Positions 42,606 through 51,812 are shown, counted from the first letter of the stretch. The stretch: 52,583 nucleotides of DNA from an uncultured Lachnospiraceae bacterium (GCA_934432885.1 CAKRYY010000020.1:1-52583); one strand, 5' to 3'. A program made the numbers and translations. Notes: generated by a model from the sequence alone, not told the origin.

Positions 42606-43450
42606 TACTGCTGTACCTCCTTACTTCTTGTTGCCTGAAGCTGAATCAGGGCAATCAGTGCTACGATGATAAAGAAGATAACTGCCTTTGCCTGCCCTAC
42701 GCCTTCAAAGCCGGCTTTTCCGTAGAAGGTGGAATAAATATTCAGCGCAAGCATCTGTGTCTTATTCATCGGCGCGCCGTTTGTCAGCGCCAGGTTCTGG
42801 TCAAATAATTTGAAGCTGTTTGACAGCGTCAGGAACATACAAATCGTAATCGAAGGCATTACCATCGGTATTGTTACCTTAAACAGGGTCTGGGAAGCTG
42901 TCGCTCCGTCAATCTTTGCCGCTTCAATCAGTTCTGTCGGTACATTCTGAAGACCTGCAATGTAAATAATCATCATGTAACCAATCATCTGCCAGTTCAT
43001 AAGGAGTACCAGACCCCAGAAACCAAATTTTGCATTGGAAACAATCGTTGTTTCATACTTCAATAATACGGCGTTAATCATCTGCTGCCAGGTATAACCA
43101 AGCACGATGCCGCCGATTAAGTTCGGCATGAAAAAGATTGTTCTGAACAGGTTGGTACCTTTCATTTTTCTGGTTAATAACAGGGCGATCCCAAATGCGA
43201 ACACATTGATGGTCAGGATCGCTACCAGCGTAAATGCTGCTGTGAAAAGCAGAGCGCTTACAAAGCCTGAGCTGCTTTCGAAAATAGCCTTATAATTCTC
43301 CAGGCCTACCCATGTAGCGTTTTTAATCGTATTGAATTTGCAGAAGGACAGATATACACCCATTACAAAGGGCATAATAAATGCGAATGCAAATGCAATG
43401 ATGGTGGGCACTGTAAAGATGATAAAATATTTTTTCAGTGTTTTTTCCAT
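42605..43450 (-). CDS. Maltodextrin-type ABC transporter, MalF permease
   Basis: A 281-residue CUT1 permease with six helices. The EAA loop is ELIEAAKIDGATASQTLFKVTIP. AAAGGAG precedes ATG 43450; a longer frame to 43543 lies in an intergenic hairpin and is not used. It partners MalG and the upstream binding lipoprotein. Confidence 0.93.
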   Translation of the reverse strand: MEKTLKKYFIIFTVPTIIAFAFAFIMPFVMGVYLSFCKFNTIKNATWVGLENYKAIFESSSGFVSALLFTAAFTLVAILTINVFAFGIALLLTRKMKGTNLFRTIFFMPNLIGGIVLGYTWQQMINAVLLKYETTIVSNAKFGFWGLVLLMNWQMIGYMMIIYIAGLQNVPTELIEAAKIDGATASQTLFKVTIPMVMPSITICMFLTLSNSFKLFDQNLALTNGAPMNKTQMLALNIYSTFYGKAGFEGVGQAKAVIFFIIVALIALIQLQATRSKEVQQ

Positions 43451-43488
43451 AATGATGTTCTCCTTTTGGAACCCGACGGCTTTACATG

Positions 43489-43534
43489 AAAGCAGCCACC
43501 CGGACATCTCTCCGAGTACCGGGCGGCTGTTTTC
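43489..43534 (-). other. Intergenic hairpin between malE and malF
   Basis: ACAGCCGCCCGG and CCGGGTGGCTG pair (one G-U) on the minus strand without a following T-run. Such hairpins commonly protect the highly expressed binding-protein mRNA and set its ratio to the permeases. Confidence 0.65.
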
Positions 43535-43563
43535 AGTAAGCATCTGACTTACGTTTTTACTTT

Positions 43564-44967
43564 TTACTGTGCAATAGCTGTTTTTTCTTCAGCCCATCTT
43601 GTGATGACATAATCCTTAACTTCATCCCATGTCATGTTGCCGTTTGCATATTCAAGAAGTGCTGCACCAAAGTCATCCTTGAAATCCTGGCTCGGGAAGG
43701 TTGTGAAGTTCCATGAAACGCTTTCCTTGCCGCTTTCCATGTAACGGAACATTTCTTTTGCAAGCGGGTCGCTCGGCTTCTCAGCATCTGTGAAGGTTGT
43801 GAAAGGTGCGGAGTTGCCAAGTGTATTTACCATGTAATCCTTACCCTTGTCAGAAGAAATCATCCAGTTGATGAAGTCGATGGTTGCTTTCTGGTTTGCT
43901 TCAGAAGCCTGGCTGTTTACACACCAGAAGTTCTCTGTACCTGTGCAAAGACCCTGATTTTCTTCTCCGTCTACACCGATGTAGATAGGCAGGAACTTAA
44001 TGTCGCCTTCCTGTACGGTGTTGCCATCAACCTCTGCAATCTGTCCCCATGCCCAGTTGCCGTTCTGTACCATTGCAGCCTGGCCAAGTGCGAACTCTGC
44101 CATAGAATCTGTAACTGCCTTGCTTCCCAGAAGTCCCGGTGCGCAGGTGGAGTTGTTGATGTACAGGTCGAAGATGTTCTTCATGTTGTCGCTGTATTTG
44201 AAGGTAATTTCCTGCTCGTCAGAAACGCCTGCATCCTTGTACTCATAGTAAATCGGTACGTTTGCAAGGTGTGTCTGCCATCTCCAGTCTTCACCAGGAA
44301 GCAGAGATGTGGAAGCGAATACGCCGTCGATTCCGAGGTCATCCTTCTTTGCCTGCATGTCCTCTACAACCTCTTTTAACTTTGCGAAGCTGTTGATTTC
44401 ATCCATGTTTGCTGCCTTTGCGCCATCCATTGCAAAATATTTCTGCATGATTGCGTCATTGTAGATGATGCCGTAGGTTTCTACTGTGTAAGGAACACCG
44501 TAAATCTTTCCATCCTTGGATACTGCGATGCTCGGGTCGGAAAGTGCCTTTGCGATGTCTGTATCTGTCATATCAAGGCAGTAGTCCTTCCAGGATTCGT
44601 AACCAATCGGTCCGTTAATCTGGAACAGTGTAACTGCATCGTCTTTTGCGATTTCTGCTTTTAATACTTCTTCATAAGTACCGCTTGCTGCTGTAACAAC
44701 CTTTACCGGTACGCCTGTTTCCTCAGTATAAGCTGCAGCAATCTCCTGCCACTGCTGGTCTACTTCCGGCTTGAAGTTCAGGTAATATACGCTGCCTTCG
44801 CCTGTTGCTTCGCTGCCTGCTGCAGCATCTGCACTCTCTGTCGCTGCGCTGCCTGCTGCATCGCTGCTCTCTGTTCCTGCGGACTGGTTTGCACTGCTTC
44901 CGCAGCCCGTCAGCATTGCAGAAACCATTGCTACACAAAGTAATGCACTAATCAGTTTCTTTTTCAT
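43564..44967 (-). CDS. Maltodextrin-type ABC transporter, binding lipoprotein
   Basis: A 467-residue extracellular solute-binding lipoprotein (SBP_bac_1). The signal KKKLISALLCVAMVSAMLTGC ends in a lipobox, followed by a ~45-residue Ala/Ser/Glu spacer and the binding core (YYLNFKPEVDQQWQEIAAAY, AMVQNGNWAWGQIAE, NFWCVNSQASEANQKA). AGAGG lies before ATG 44967. The ligand is probably a maltodextrin because malQ and glgP are next to it. Sugars of other types cannot be excluded from sequence. Confidence 0.93.
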   Translation of the reverse strand: MKKKLISALLCVAMVSAMLTGCGSSANQSAGTESSDAAGSAATESADAAAGSEATGEGSVYYLNFKPEVDQQWQEIAAAYTEETGVPVKVVTAASGTYEEVLKAEIAKDDAVTLFQINGPIGYESWKDYCLDMTDTDIAKALSDPSIAVSKDGKIYGVPYTVETYGIIYNDAIMQKYFAMDGAKAANMDEINSFAKLKEVVEDMQAKKDDLGIDGVFASTSLLPGEDWRWQTHLANVPIYYEYKDAGVSDEQEITFKYSDNMKNIFDLYINNSTCAPGLLGSKAVTDSMAEFALGQAAMVQNGNWAWGQIAEVDGNTVQEGDIKFLPIYIGVDGEENQGLCTGTENFWCVNSQASEANQKATIDFINWMISSDKGKDYMVNTLGNSAPFTTFTDAEKPSDPLAKEMFRYMESGKESVSWNFTTFPSQDFKDDFGAALLEYANGNMTWDEVKDYVITRWAEEKTAIAQ

Positions 44968-45107
44968 AGCCTTTTCCTCTCTCTCTTTCTTTGTGCCATA
45001 TTGTTTCCGAATATCGGCACATCCATTCATACCTGTGGGTTCCACTTGAAGCGCATCCCATTCTTATGTATCAGAAGGATGCTTCGTGAACTTTCCGGAA
45101 TCGTTGT

Positions 45108-45169
45108 CGGTAACGCTTCCGGTAACGTTTCCGTAATTGGAATATAGCACATTTCAAGACCAGCCGCAA
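45108..45169 (-). promoter_or_regulatory. Promoter of the mal operon with two LacI-type operators
   Basis: On the minus strand TTGCGG (45164-45169), a 17-base spacer and TATATT (45141-45146). Immediately downstream lie two adjoining near-palindromes with a central CG: GGAAACGTTACCGG (45119-45132) and GGAAGCGTTACCG (45108-45120). Repressor bound here would cover the start site. A third, weaker TTCCGGAA lies at 45093-45100. Confidence 0.8.
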
Positions 45170-45245
45170 GCTATTTTTAAAAATTCGTTAATTCAACAAA
45201 AACATAAGGTGTTTTTTTGTGCAAAATGCCAGATTACAAAAAATA

Positions 45246-45365
45246 GAATCCTGCTTGCAGGATTCTCCGCCTGCGTCGGGTCGTTTTGACGACATTTTTC
45301 ACTTCCGCCGCAGTGCGCTCCACGCGGAGCGTTTTTATTTCATAGAAGGCAATTTCCTATGAAAT
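45246..45365. repeat. Composite palindromic repeat, copy 2
   Basis: It starts with GAATCCTGCTTGCAGGATTC, continues with TCGTTTTGACGA and CCGCCGCAGTGCGCTCC, and ends with a second hairpin (45337-45365, arms ATTTCATAG/CTATGAAAT), the same order as in 10336-10445. It lies in the 444-base gap between the mal promoter and the glgP terminator. Confidence 0.8.
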
Positions 45366-45366
45366 A

Positions 45367-45399
45367 AAAGAAGCGCAGGTTTATCGCCTGCGCTTCTTT
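45367..45399 (-). terminator. Terminator after glgP
   Basis: AAAGAAGCGCAGG and CCTGCGCTTCTTT form a perfect 13-bp stem, followed by TTTTATTT on the minus strand, 12 bases after the glgP stop. Confidence 0.92.
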
Positions 45400-45411
45400 T
45401 TCAGTTTCTTC

Positions 45412-47727
45412 TTACAGCTTTGTAAGCTTCCAGATGTCACGGTTGTACTCTGCAATCGTTCTGTCAGAGGAGAAGAAGCCTGCCTTTGCAATGTTGACAA
45501 GCATCATCTTTTTCCATTTCTCACGGTCAGCATAATCTGCAAACGCCTTATCCTTAACGCGGATATAGTCCTCCAAATCAAGCAGCGTCATAAACCAGTC
45601 CTTTGACAGCAGCTCCTTGTAGAGACGCTCCAGATTTTCCTTATGGCCTGACGCCAGCGCCTGTTTTCCAACGATGAAATCTACAGCCTCTTTGATAACG
45701 GGGCTCTTCTCGTAGTAATCCTTAGAGACATAGTCCGCCTTCTCATAATGGGAAATAACGGTATCGGAATCTGCGCCGAAGATGTAGATGTTGTCATCGC
45801 CAACCAGCTCATGAATTTCTACATTTGCGCCGTCATCCGTTCCCAGCGTCACTGCACCGTTTAGCATAAACTTCATATTGCCTGTGCCGGATGCTTCCTT
45901 GGAAGCAAGGGAAATCTGCTCGGAAATATCGCATGCCGGAATCAGCTTTTCCGCATAGCTTACATTGTAATTTTCCACCATCAGCACCTTCATATAAGGG
46001 CTGACCTCGGGGTCATTGTTGACAATATCCTGCAATACGAGCAGCAGATGGATAATGTCCTGCGCAATCACGTATGCAGGCGCAGCCTTTGCACCAAAGA
46101 TAAAGGTCATCGGCATCGCCGGCTTTTTGCCCTTCTTGATCTCCAGATATTTGTGGATAATATAAAGTGCATTCATCTGCTGACGCTTATACTCATGCAG
46201 ACGCTTAATCTGAATATCAAAAATGGAATCCGGATTTAAAGCAACGCCCTCTTTTTCCTGTACATAAGCGGCGAGCTCTGCTTTCTTTGCCTTTTTAATC
46301 GCTTCCAGACCGTTTAATGCTTCCTCATCCTCTGTAAATGCGAGCAGCTTTTCCAGCTTTGCCGCATTTTTCTTATAGCTTTCGCCAATCAGGGAATCAA
46401 TCCATGCAGTCAGCTCTCTGTTGCAGGAAAGCAGCCAGCGGCGGAAGGTGATGCCGTTTGTCTTATTGTTGAATTTTTCAGGATAAATATCATAAAAATG
46501 CTTTAATTCCGTGTGCTTTAAAATATCCGTATGGATTGCAGCAACGCCGTTTACGCTGAAGCCATAGTGAATATCAATGTGCGCCATGTGCACGCGCTCA
46601 TCCTTGTCGATAATCTGAACCTTTTCATCGGAATATTTTGCGGCAACTCTCTTATCAAGCTCTTTAATAATCGGCACGAGCTGCGGAACAACCTTCTCCA
46701 GATAAGCCAGCGGCCACTTTTCAAGCGCCTCAGCCAGAATCGTATGGTTGGTATATGCGCAGGTACGGCTTACCACCTCGATTGCCTCATCCATCGTAAA
46801 TGCCTTGTCAGTTACCAGAATCCTGATTAACTCCGGAATGATCATCGTCGGATGCGTATCGTTAATCTGGATAACAGCATGGTCATACAGCTTTCTGAGG
46901 TCGTACTGCTTCTCCTTCATTTCACGCAGGATGAGCTGCGCCGCATTGCTGACCATAAAATACTGCTGGTAAATACGCAGCAGATTTCCCGCTTCATCAG
47001 AATCATCCGGATATAAGAACAGCGTCAGGTTTTTCTCAATCGCTTCCTTATCAAAGCTGATGCCGTCCTTTACGAGGCTCTCATCCACGCTTTCAATATC
47101 AAACAGACGCAGCTTATTCAGTCCATTTTCATAGCCTACCACGTCAATATCATACAGTCTGGATACGACCTTTTTCTCTCCAAAGCATACCTCAAAGCTG
47201 GTATCTGTCTTTGTCAGCCAAGAATGTTTTTCAATCCAGTCATTCTTTTCAGCCTTCTGCAATTTATCCTTAAATACCTGCTTGAAAAGTCCGAAATGAT
47301 AATTCAGACCGATGCCCTCTCCCGGAAGTCCGAGGGATGCAATCGAATCCAAAAAGCAGGCTGCCAGTCTGCCAAGACCGCCGTTTCCAAGGGAAGGCTC
47401 CGGCTCAATCTCCTCGATTACAGACAGCTCTTTTCCATTTTCCTTTAAAATAGCTTCCAGCTTGTCATAAATTCCCAGATTGATTAAATTGTTGGATAAC
47501 AGCTTACCAATCAGGAATTCTGCTGAAATATAATATACCTTCTTGTCACCGGAAATTTCCGGCGCCGCTTCCATAATTGCCTTGCACAGGCTCTGTATTG
47601 CATAATACAGCTCCTGGTCTGTCGTTTCCTTGATAGATTTCCCATACATCCGCTGTGTTACCTCAGAAAGGTCTCTCTCCAGATTCATTTGAATGACCTC
47701 CTGCTGCATTTCACGCTCCATCGGCAT
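45412..47727 (-). CDS. glgP: Glycogen/starch/maltodextrin phosphorylase
   Basis: A 771-residue GT35 enzyme that phosphorolyses alpha-1,4-glucans to glucose-1-phosphate. Motifs are [67 protein letters not shown] and the PLP-Lys region [28 protein letters not shown] lies before ATG 47727; an extension to 47832 would cross the operator and is rejected. The N-terminus lacks the mammalian regulatory phosphorylation extension. It has its own promoter with two perfect LacI operators. Confidence 0.96.
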   Translation of the reverse strand: MPMEREMQQEVIQMNLERDLSEVTQRMYGKSIKETTDQELYYAIQSLCKAIMEAAPEISGDKKVYYISAEFLIGKLLSNNLINLGIYDKLEAILKENGKELSVIEEIEPEPSLGNGGLGRLAACFLDSIASLGLPGEGIGLNYHFGLFKQVFKDKLQKAEKNDWIEKHSWLTKTDTSFEVCFGEKKVVSRLYDIDVVGYENGLNKLRLFDIESVDESLVKDGISFDKEAIEKNLTLFLYPDDSDEAGNLLRIYQQYFMVSNAAQLILREMKEKQYDLRKLYDHAVIQINDTHPTMIIPELIRILVTDKAFTMDEAIEVVSRTCAYTNHTILAEALEKWPLAYLEKVVPQLVPIIKELDKRVAAKYSDEKVQIIDKDERVHMAHIDIHYGFSVNGVAAIHTDILKHTELKHFYDIYPEKFNNKTNGITFRRWLLSCNRELTAWIDSLIGESYKKNAAKLEKLLAFTEDEEALNGLEAIKKAKKAELAAYVQEKEGVALNPDSIFDIQIKRLHEYKRQQMNALYIIHKYLEIKKGKKPAMPMTFIFGAKAAPAYVIAQDIIHLLLVLQDIVNNDPEVSPYMKVLMVENYNVSYAEKLIPACDISEQISLASKEASGTGNMKFMLNGAVTLGTDDGANVEIHELVGDDNIYIFGADSDTVISHYEKADYVSKDYYEKSPVIKEAVDFIVGKQALASGHKENLERLYKELLSKDWFMTLLDLEDYIRVKDKAFADYADREKWKKMMLVNIAKAGFFSSDRTIAEYNRDIWKLTKL

Positions 47728-47792
47728 AATGTGTTCCTCCTTTTCCCCACTGTAATTACCAGTATATACATTCTCTTTTATTTTATTTCTTC

Positions 47793-47851
47793 GGAAAACG
47801 TTTTCCACGTCCTCTGTTTTTGAGTATAGCACAGGAAAACGTTTTCCGCAA
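47793..47851 (-). promoter_or_regulatory. Promoter of glgP with two perfect LacI-type operators
   Basis: On the minus strand TTGCGG (47846-47851), 17-base spacer and TATACT (47823-47828). The perfect palindrome GGAAAACGTTTTCC occupies the spacer (47834-47847) and recurs downstream of the start site (47793-47806). The two centres are 41 bases apart, close to four helical turns, so two dimers could sit on the same face or loop. Confidence 0.88.
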
Positions 47852-47872
47852 CAGGAAATTTAAAAAATTTTA

Positions 47873-48862
47873 TCAGCAGATAATATCCTCATAGTGGAGC
47901 TGTACAATCTCATGCTCCAGTAAAATCGCTCTGCCCTGCTCTCCGCCAAGCAGGCTGTGCAGCTCAGAAATTGCCTGCGCAGAAATTTTTGCAAAATTCT
48001 GTCTGATGGTATTCATCTGCTTACCGACATAGCCCATCAGCATAATTCCGTCAAAGCCGCAGACCGGCCGGAAAATATCCATATAAATCAGCGCCTTCAT
48101 TGCGCCGATTGCCATAATATCAGAAGCGCACACCACAATATCTTTTTTCTCCGCATAGCGCAGCGTCAGGTTGCGCGCCATAAGCTCAGAAAAATCACCG
48201 CAGCGCACAAAGAGGGATAAATCCAGCTCCTGCGCCAGCGTTTTCATGCCCTGCAGCCTCTTCTGCGTTACATAGCCGTTCTTTTTTCCAGAAATATAAA
48301 GAATACGCTTTCCATTATTTTCCAGAATCGTCTTTTTCGCCACATCATACTGCGCCTGTGCCTGGTCAATCGAAACATAAGAGGTCGTCTCATTGACAAT
48401 CGGCGCGTCCACCAGCACAATCTTAAACTGCCCGGAGGCAATCAGCTCATGCAGAACCCTATCCTCCTTGGAAAGCCCGTAAATCACGATTCCCGTAATG
48501 CTCTGCGAGCGGAAATAATTCGTCAGCTCCTCTACATTTTTCCCCCGTATCATAGAGAAAAATACCGTTATGACATCCAGATTCAGCTCCATTGCCCGAT
48601 TGATGGCGCCGGACAGATACTGCATATCAATCTCATCAATCGCCTGCGTTCTGGTATTTAAGTCCATAAGGAGAGCTACCCTGCCCGCCTGCTTAGACGA
48701 AAGCGCGGCTGCTACCGCGTTTGGAACAAAATTCAGCTCCGCAATCGCCTGATTTACTTTCCGCTTTGTTTCTTCACTTACATTCGGATAATGATTCAGC
48801 ACCTTGGATACGGTAGAAATCGCTACGCCCGCATGCTTCGCAACATCCTTAATCGATACCAT
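47873..48862 (-). CDS. LacI-family repressor, probably of glgP
   Basis: A 329-residue LacI/GalR regulator. The DNA-binding part reads IKDVAKHAGVAISTVSKVLNH with hinge VPNAVAAALSSKQAG, followed by an effector domain (IVVCASDIMAIGAMKALI, CGFDGIMLMGYVG). It lies just upstream of glgP on the same strand and the two perfect GGAAAACGTTTTCC sites fall between them, so glgP control is likely. No clear promoter of its own was seen; it may depend on read-through of the pfp terminator. GGGAG lies before the ATG. Confidence 0.92.
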   Translation of the reverse strand: MVSIKDVAKHAGVAISTVSKVLNHYPNVSEETKRKVNQAIAELNFVPNAVAAALSSKQAGRVALLMDLNTRTQAIDEIDMQYLSGAINRAMELNLDVITVFFSMIRGKNVEELTNYFRSQSITGIVIYGLSKEDRVLHELIASGQFKIVLVDAPIVNETTSYVSIDQAQAQYDVAKKTILENNGKRILYISGKKNGYVTQKRLQGMKTLAQELDLSLFVRCGDFSELMARNLTLRYAEKKDIVVCASDIMAIGAMKALIYMDIFRPVCGFDGIMLMGYVGKQMNTIRQNFAKISAQAISELHSLLGGEQGRAILLEHEIVQLHYEDIIC

Positions 48863-48900
48863 AGTTTTCTCCCAAAAATATTTCAGAACTCCTATGCGAT

Positions 48901-48927
48901 AAAAAGGGGATGACTTCTGTCATCCCC
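48901..48927 (-). terminator. Terminator after pfp
   Basis: GGGGATGAC and GTCATCCCC form a 9-bp stem, followed by TTTTT on the minus strand. Confidence 0.88.
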
Positions 48928-48940
48928 CATACCGTTATTC

Positions 48941-50170
48941 TTACTTACGAACCAGATGTCTCGGTGTTCCGTTTACGAACAGAGGCTGTAATTCGCCCAT
49001 AATCAAAGGTCTTGCATACTTGATGTAGCCTTCGTTCAGTCCGCAGCCGTCTTCTGTAATCCATTCATCCGGAACCGCTCTCTCTACATTTGCGATTGCG
49101 TGGATGTCATAAGCGCTTGTACCGCACTGATACGGGTCGTCACCATTTCTGTCAAGTGTAATCATCATGCCAGTCTTGCCCTCTTCTGCTGCAAGCACTG
49201 CATCATGTCCTACCTGGAATGCTTCATTGATGTCTGTCAGGGAAGCAAGGTGAGTAGCTGCACGCTGTAAGGTAGAGAACTCAATTGCCCTTGTCTTTAA
49301 GCCAGTCTCTGCTGCAACAGCCTGTGCAAGGTAGGATGCTGTACCGGACATCTGCTTGTGTCCAAATGCGTCTACTGCAACATTTGCATTTGCAAGCTCG
49401 CATACATAGCGTCCATCTGCTACCTTTACACCTTCAGAAACTGCAATTACAACGGAAGACTTGGTTGCTGCAAGCTCCTTTATCTTTGCCATGAATGCGT
49501 CCATATCAAAGGTTCTCTCCGGCAGATAAATTGCATCTGCACCTTCACAGTCATCGCCAGCTGCCAGCGCTGCTGCTGCTGTCAGCCAGCCTGCATTACG
49601 TCCCATGATTTCAACGATACATACCGTAGGCTTCTCAACACCGAAGGAAGCATTGTCACGGATAATCTCTTTCATGGAAGTTGCAATATATTTTGCTGCT
49701 GAACCGTAGCCCGGGCAGTGGTCTGTAATCGGAAGGTCATTATCGATTGTCTTAGGAACGCCCATGAAACGCTGAGACTTGCCGTGTGCTGCTGCATAAT
49801 CGGAAAGCATCTTTACAGTATCCATAGAATCGTTTCCGCCTGCGTAGAAAAGGCACTCAATGTCATGCTTCTCCATGATTTCAAATACTTTTTCATAAAC
49901 GTCTTCATGTCCTTCAATCTTCGGCATCTTAAATCTGCAGGAGCCGAGGAATGCAGACGGTGTTCTCTTTAACAGTTCAATTCCTGTTTCATCGCTTAAA
50001 TACTCGTCAAGGTCGCACAGATTATCTGCTAAAAATCCCTGAATACCATGTACCATGCCGTATACTTTTTTTACGCCAAGCTTCTTTGCTGCAGCATAAA
50101 CGCCTGCAACAGAAGAGTTGATAACTGCGGTAGGTCCGCCGGACTGTCCAACAACAATATTACCTTTCAT
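48941..50170 (-). CDS. pfp: PPi-dependent 6-phosphofructokinase
   Basis: A 409-residue phosphofructokinase of the long group. VVGQSGGPTAVINSS starts the nucleotide/PPi fold. The donor-site motif reads GGNDSMDT, with Asp where ATP enzymes have Gly (GGDGS). PKTIDNDLP has Lys where ATP enzymes have Gly (PGTIDND). Both changes mark PPi use in known enzymes. VEIMGRNAGWL and PERTFD follow. The reaction is reversible phosphorylation of fructose-6-phosphate with pyrophosphate, saving ATP in anaerobic glycolysis. AAAGGAG precedes the ATG. Confidence 0.93.
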   Translation of the reverse strand: MKGNIVVGQSGGPTAVINSSVAGVYAAAKKLGVKKVYGMVHGIQGFLADNLCDLDEYLSDETGIELLKRTPSAFLGSCRFKMPKIEGHEDVYEKVFEIMEKHDIECLFYAGGNDSMDTVKMLSDYAAAHGKSQRFMGVPKTIDNDLPITDHCPGYGSAAKYIATSMKEIIRDNASFGVEKPTVCIVEIMGRNAGWLTAAAALAAGDDCEGADAIYLPERTFDMDAFMAKIKELAATKSSVVIAVSEGVKVADGRYVCELANANVAVDAFGHKQMSGTASYLAQAVAAETGLKTRAIEFSTLQRAATHLASLTDINEAFQVGHDAVLAAEEGKTGMMITLDRNGDDPYQCGTSAYDIHAIANVERAVPDEWITEDGCGLNEGYIKYARPLIMGELQPLFVNGTPRHLVRK

Positions 50171-50237
50171 GTTCTTTTCTCCTTTTATTTATATAGTTGA
50201 GTGTACGGAACCTTGTCCCATACCATACGTACAAAAG

Positions 50238-50266
50238 ATTATAGCAGAAAAAAAAACGCAATACAA
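50238..50266 (-). promoter_or_regulatory. Promoter of pfp
   Basis: TTGTAT (50261-50266), 17-base spacer and a perfect TATAAT (50238-50243) on the minus strand, followed by a ~60-base leader. Confidence 0.75.
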
Positions 50267-50302
50267 GGAAAATCCTCATAAGTTTTCCCAGCAGGCAGTT
50301 CC

Positions 50303-50329
50303 GCCCTTACCACAAAAAGTGATAAGGGC
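50303..50329. other. Hairpin in the pfp-lipoprotein gap
   Basis: GCCCTTA.CAC and GTG.TAAGGGC pair around AAAAA. The T-rich flank is on the plus strand, so it is a poor terminator for the minus-strand lipoprotein gene that ends at 50373. Confidence 0.45.
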
Positions 50330-50372
50330 TTTATCTTTAGATTTGGTATGATTTTTAGGATGTTTTATTTAT

Positions 50373-51095
50373 TCAATAATCGTAGACAATGTCTGGTAAA
50401 TCTTCTGCTGAACCGTACGTTACTCCATAGTCTGGGCTATCTGGTGGATAGTCAAACGCTCTTGCGTTTCTTTCATCCATTTCTTCCTGTGTCATAACTG
50501 GTGCCCAAGAACTAGATGAAGAGGATTGGGATTGCTGAGGCTGCGCTTCCTCTATTTCCTGCGCTTCTTCCGCTGTTACGGGTACTGAGTTATCTGAGCC
50601 TGCATTTCCGGTGGTTGGCTGGGCCGCTGCTTCCTTTGCTTTTGCCTCTTCTTTTGCCTTCGCTTCTTCCTTTGCTTTTGCTTCCTGCTCTGCCTTTGCC
50701 TTTGCTTCCTCGTCAGACGTCTTTGCTTCCTTTGCATGCGCAAGCGCTAGGTCAAAGGAAGCATCTGCATCCTTTCCCTCGTTATAAGCCTCTACATAAG
50801 CTGAGACTAACTCATCCCTGTACTCCTCGATGTCCGCTTCCGCAATCTTATCCTCGTATGCTTTTAACAGCTCCTCGGCTTTTGCTTCGTCAATCTTCAC
50901 ATCCTCGGCTGCTTCCTCGGTCTCTGTTTCGGTTTCCTCACTCTCGGTCTCTTCCGTTTCAGTTTCCTGCATCTGCACAGAAGCCGGTTCTGTGGAAGCC
51001 TCCTCCATCGCGCTTGTCGGCACTGCATCCCCGCATCCGCCTGCCAGTATGGTTGCAGATACGATGATAGCCGCTGTTAATAGTTTGTTTTTCAT
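50373..51095 (-). CDS. Lipoprotein with charged repeats, unknown function
   Basis: A 240-residue protein with a lipoprotein signal (MKNKLLTAAIIVSATILAGGC, Cys at residue 21 from this start). A Thr/Glu-rich stretch (ETEETESEETETETEEA) follows, then a helical unit (KAEELLKAYEDKIAEADIEEYRDELV) and an Ala/Lys/Glu repeat of about 35 residues (KAKEEAKAKEEAKAKE) that would form a rigid helix. The low-complexity tail ends in acidic and aromatic residues (PDIVYDY). It looks like a membrane-anchored spacer protein and I cannot assign a family. GGGA lies nine bases before ATG 51095; a GTG three codons upstream is less well placed. Confidence 0.7.
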   Translation of the reverse strand: MKNKLLTAAIIVSATILAGGCGDAVPTSAMEEASTEPASVQMQETETEETESEETETETEEAAEDVKIDEAKAEELLKAYEDKIAEADIEEYRDELVSAYVEAYNEGKDADASFDLALAHAKEAKTSDEEAKAKAEQEAKAKEEAKAKEEAKAKEAAAQPTTGNAGSDNSVPVTAEEAQEIEEAQPQQSQSSSSSSWAPVMTQEEMDERNARAFDYPPDSPDYGVTYGSAEDLPDIVYDY

Positions 51096-51153
51096 CTTTT
51101 CCACTCCCTCTCCTCATAAATTTTTATACCTATTCTTTATTTAATATTTCATG

Positions 51154-51194
51154 AAATAATCCCCACTACTTTTATTTGATAGTGGGGATTATTT
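51154..51194. terminator. Bidirectional-type terminator hairpin
   Basis: AAATAATCCCCACTA and TAGTGGGGATTATTT form a perfect 15-bp stem with T-rich ends on both sides. It closes the 51204-51971 gene pair and separates it from the lipoprotein gene. Confidence 0.88.
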
Positions 51195-51203
51195 TCCTCA
51201 TTA

Positions 51204-51752
51204 TTAAATATTTATCGCATCAGCATCAACGATTTCCTTAAATACACTATACAGGGCATTTATATCACCTTGATACTGGTTTAAAGTAGTATACAAATCC
51301 AGACTTTCTCCCTTATTTATAAACTTGGTTATAGATTCCTGAATTTTTCTCAAATCATCTCTCCGAGCCTTATATTCCTCAATTTGATTCGGGAGGATAC
51401 GTGCTACAGAGCCTTCATACTCATACAAAACATTCAGTATTTTTTCCAATTCTTCATTCTCTTCAGAAAAGAACGCTATTATCTCATCCTCTGAGATTGA
51501 ATCCCACTCTTCTATTACCTTTTCTATATGTTTCTCATATACATCACAGATTCCACCAATTCCACGTTTAAGTTTCTTCACTACTTCCAAATCTACTTTG
51601 TACTTATCATTCTGATTGCTTTCATCATTATGATTTTGGCTATTTTCCTTCTTATCCTTTCCAATTATGTCAAAAAGATTTTCTGTCAATTTCCCTACAG
51701 CAGCATTTAATGCCGCCATAAACGCCTCGAATGCAACTTTTTCAGGTAACAT
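51204..51752 (-). CDS. Predicted helical protein of unknown function
   Basis: A 182-residue protein with no family I recognise. A hydrophobic-helical N-terminus (VAFEAFMAALNAAVGKLTENLFDIIG) is followed by a polar Asn/Asp/Lys-rich linker (residues ~32-52), then several amphipathic, charge-rich helices likely to form a bundle or coiled coil (YEKHIEKVIEEWDSISEDEIIAFF, IEEYKARRDDLRKIQESITKF). There is no signal peptide. Codons are AT-rich compared with the carbohydrate block. AAAGGAG precedes the ATG. It lies 60 bases after the 52-residue gene and probably shares its promoter. Confidence 0.72.
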   Translation of the reverse strand: MLPEKVAFEAFMAALNAAVGKLTENLFDIIGKDKKENSQNHNDESNQNDKYKVDLEVVKKLKRGIGGICDVYEKHIEKVIEEWDSISEDEIIAFFSEENEELEKILNVLYEYEGSVARILPNQIEEYKARRDDLRKIQESITKFINKGESLDLYTTLNQYQGDINALYSVFKEIVDADAINI

Positions 51753-51812
51753 CTGTTTTTTCTCCTTTGTCCTTTAAAAATTTATTTTTATACTACTTAC
51801 GCTACTTCTTTA

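Noticed and set aside
47700..47832. Longer N-terminus for glycogen phosphorylase
   Set aside because: It would extend the protein across the downstream LacI operator and the transcription start; the AAAGGAGG-ATG at 47727 explains translation.
50516..51067. Leu/Pro-rich plus-strand frame of 183 codons
   Set aside because: It is the antisense image of the Ala/Lys/Glu repeats of the lipoprotein and has no independent start signals.
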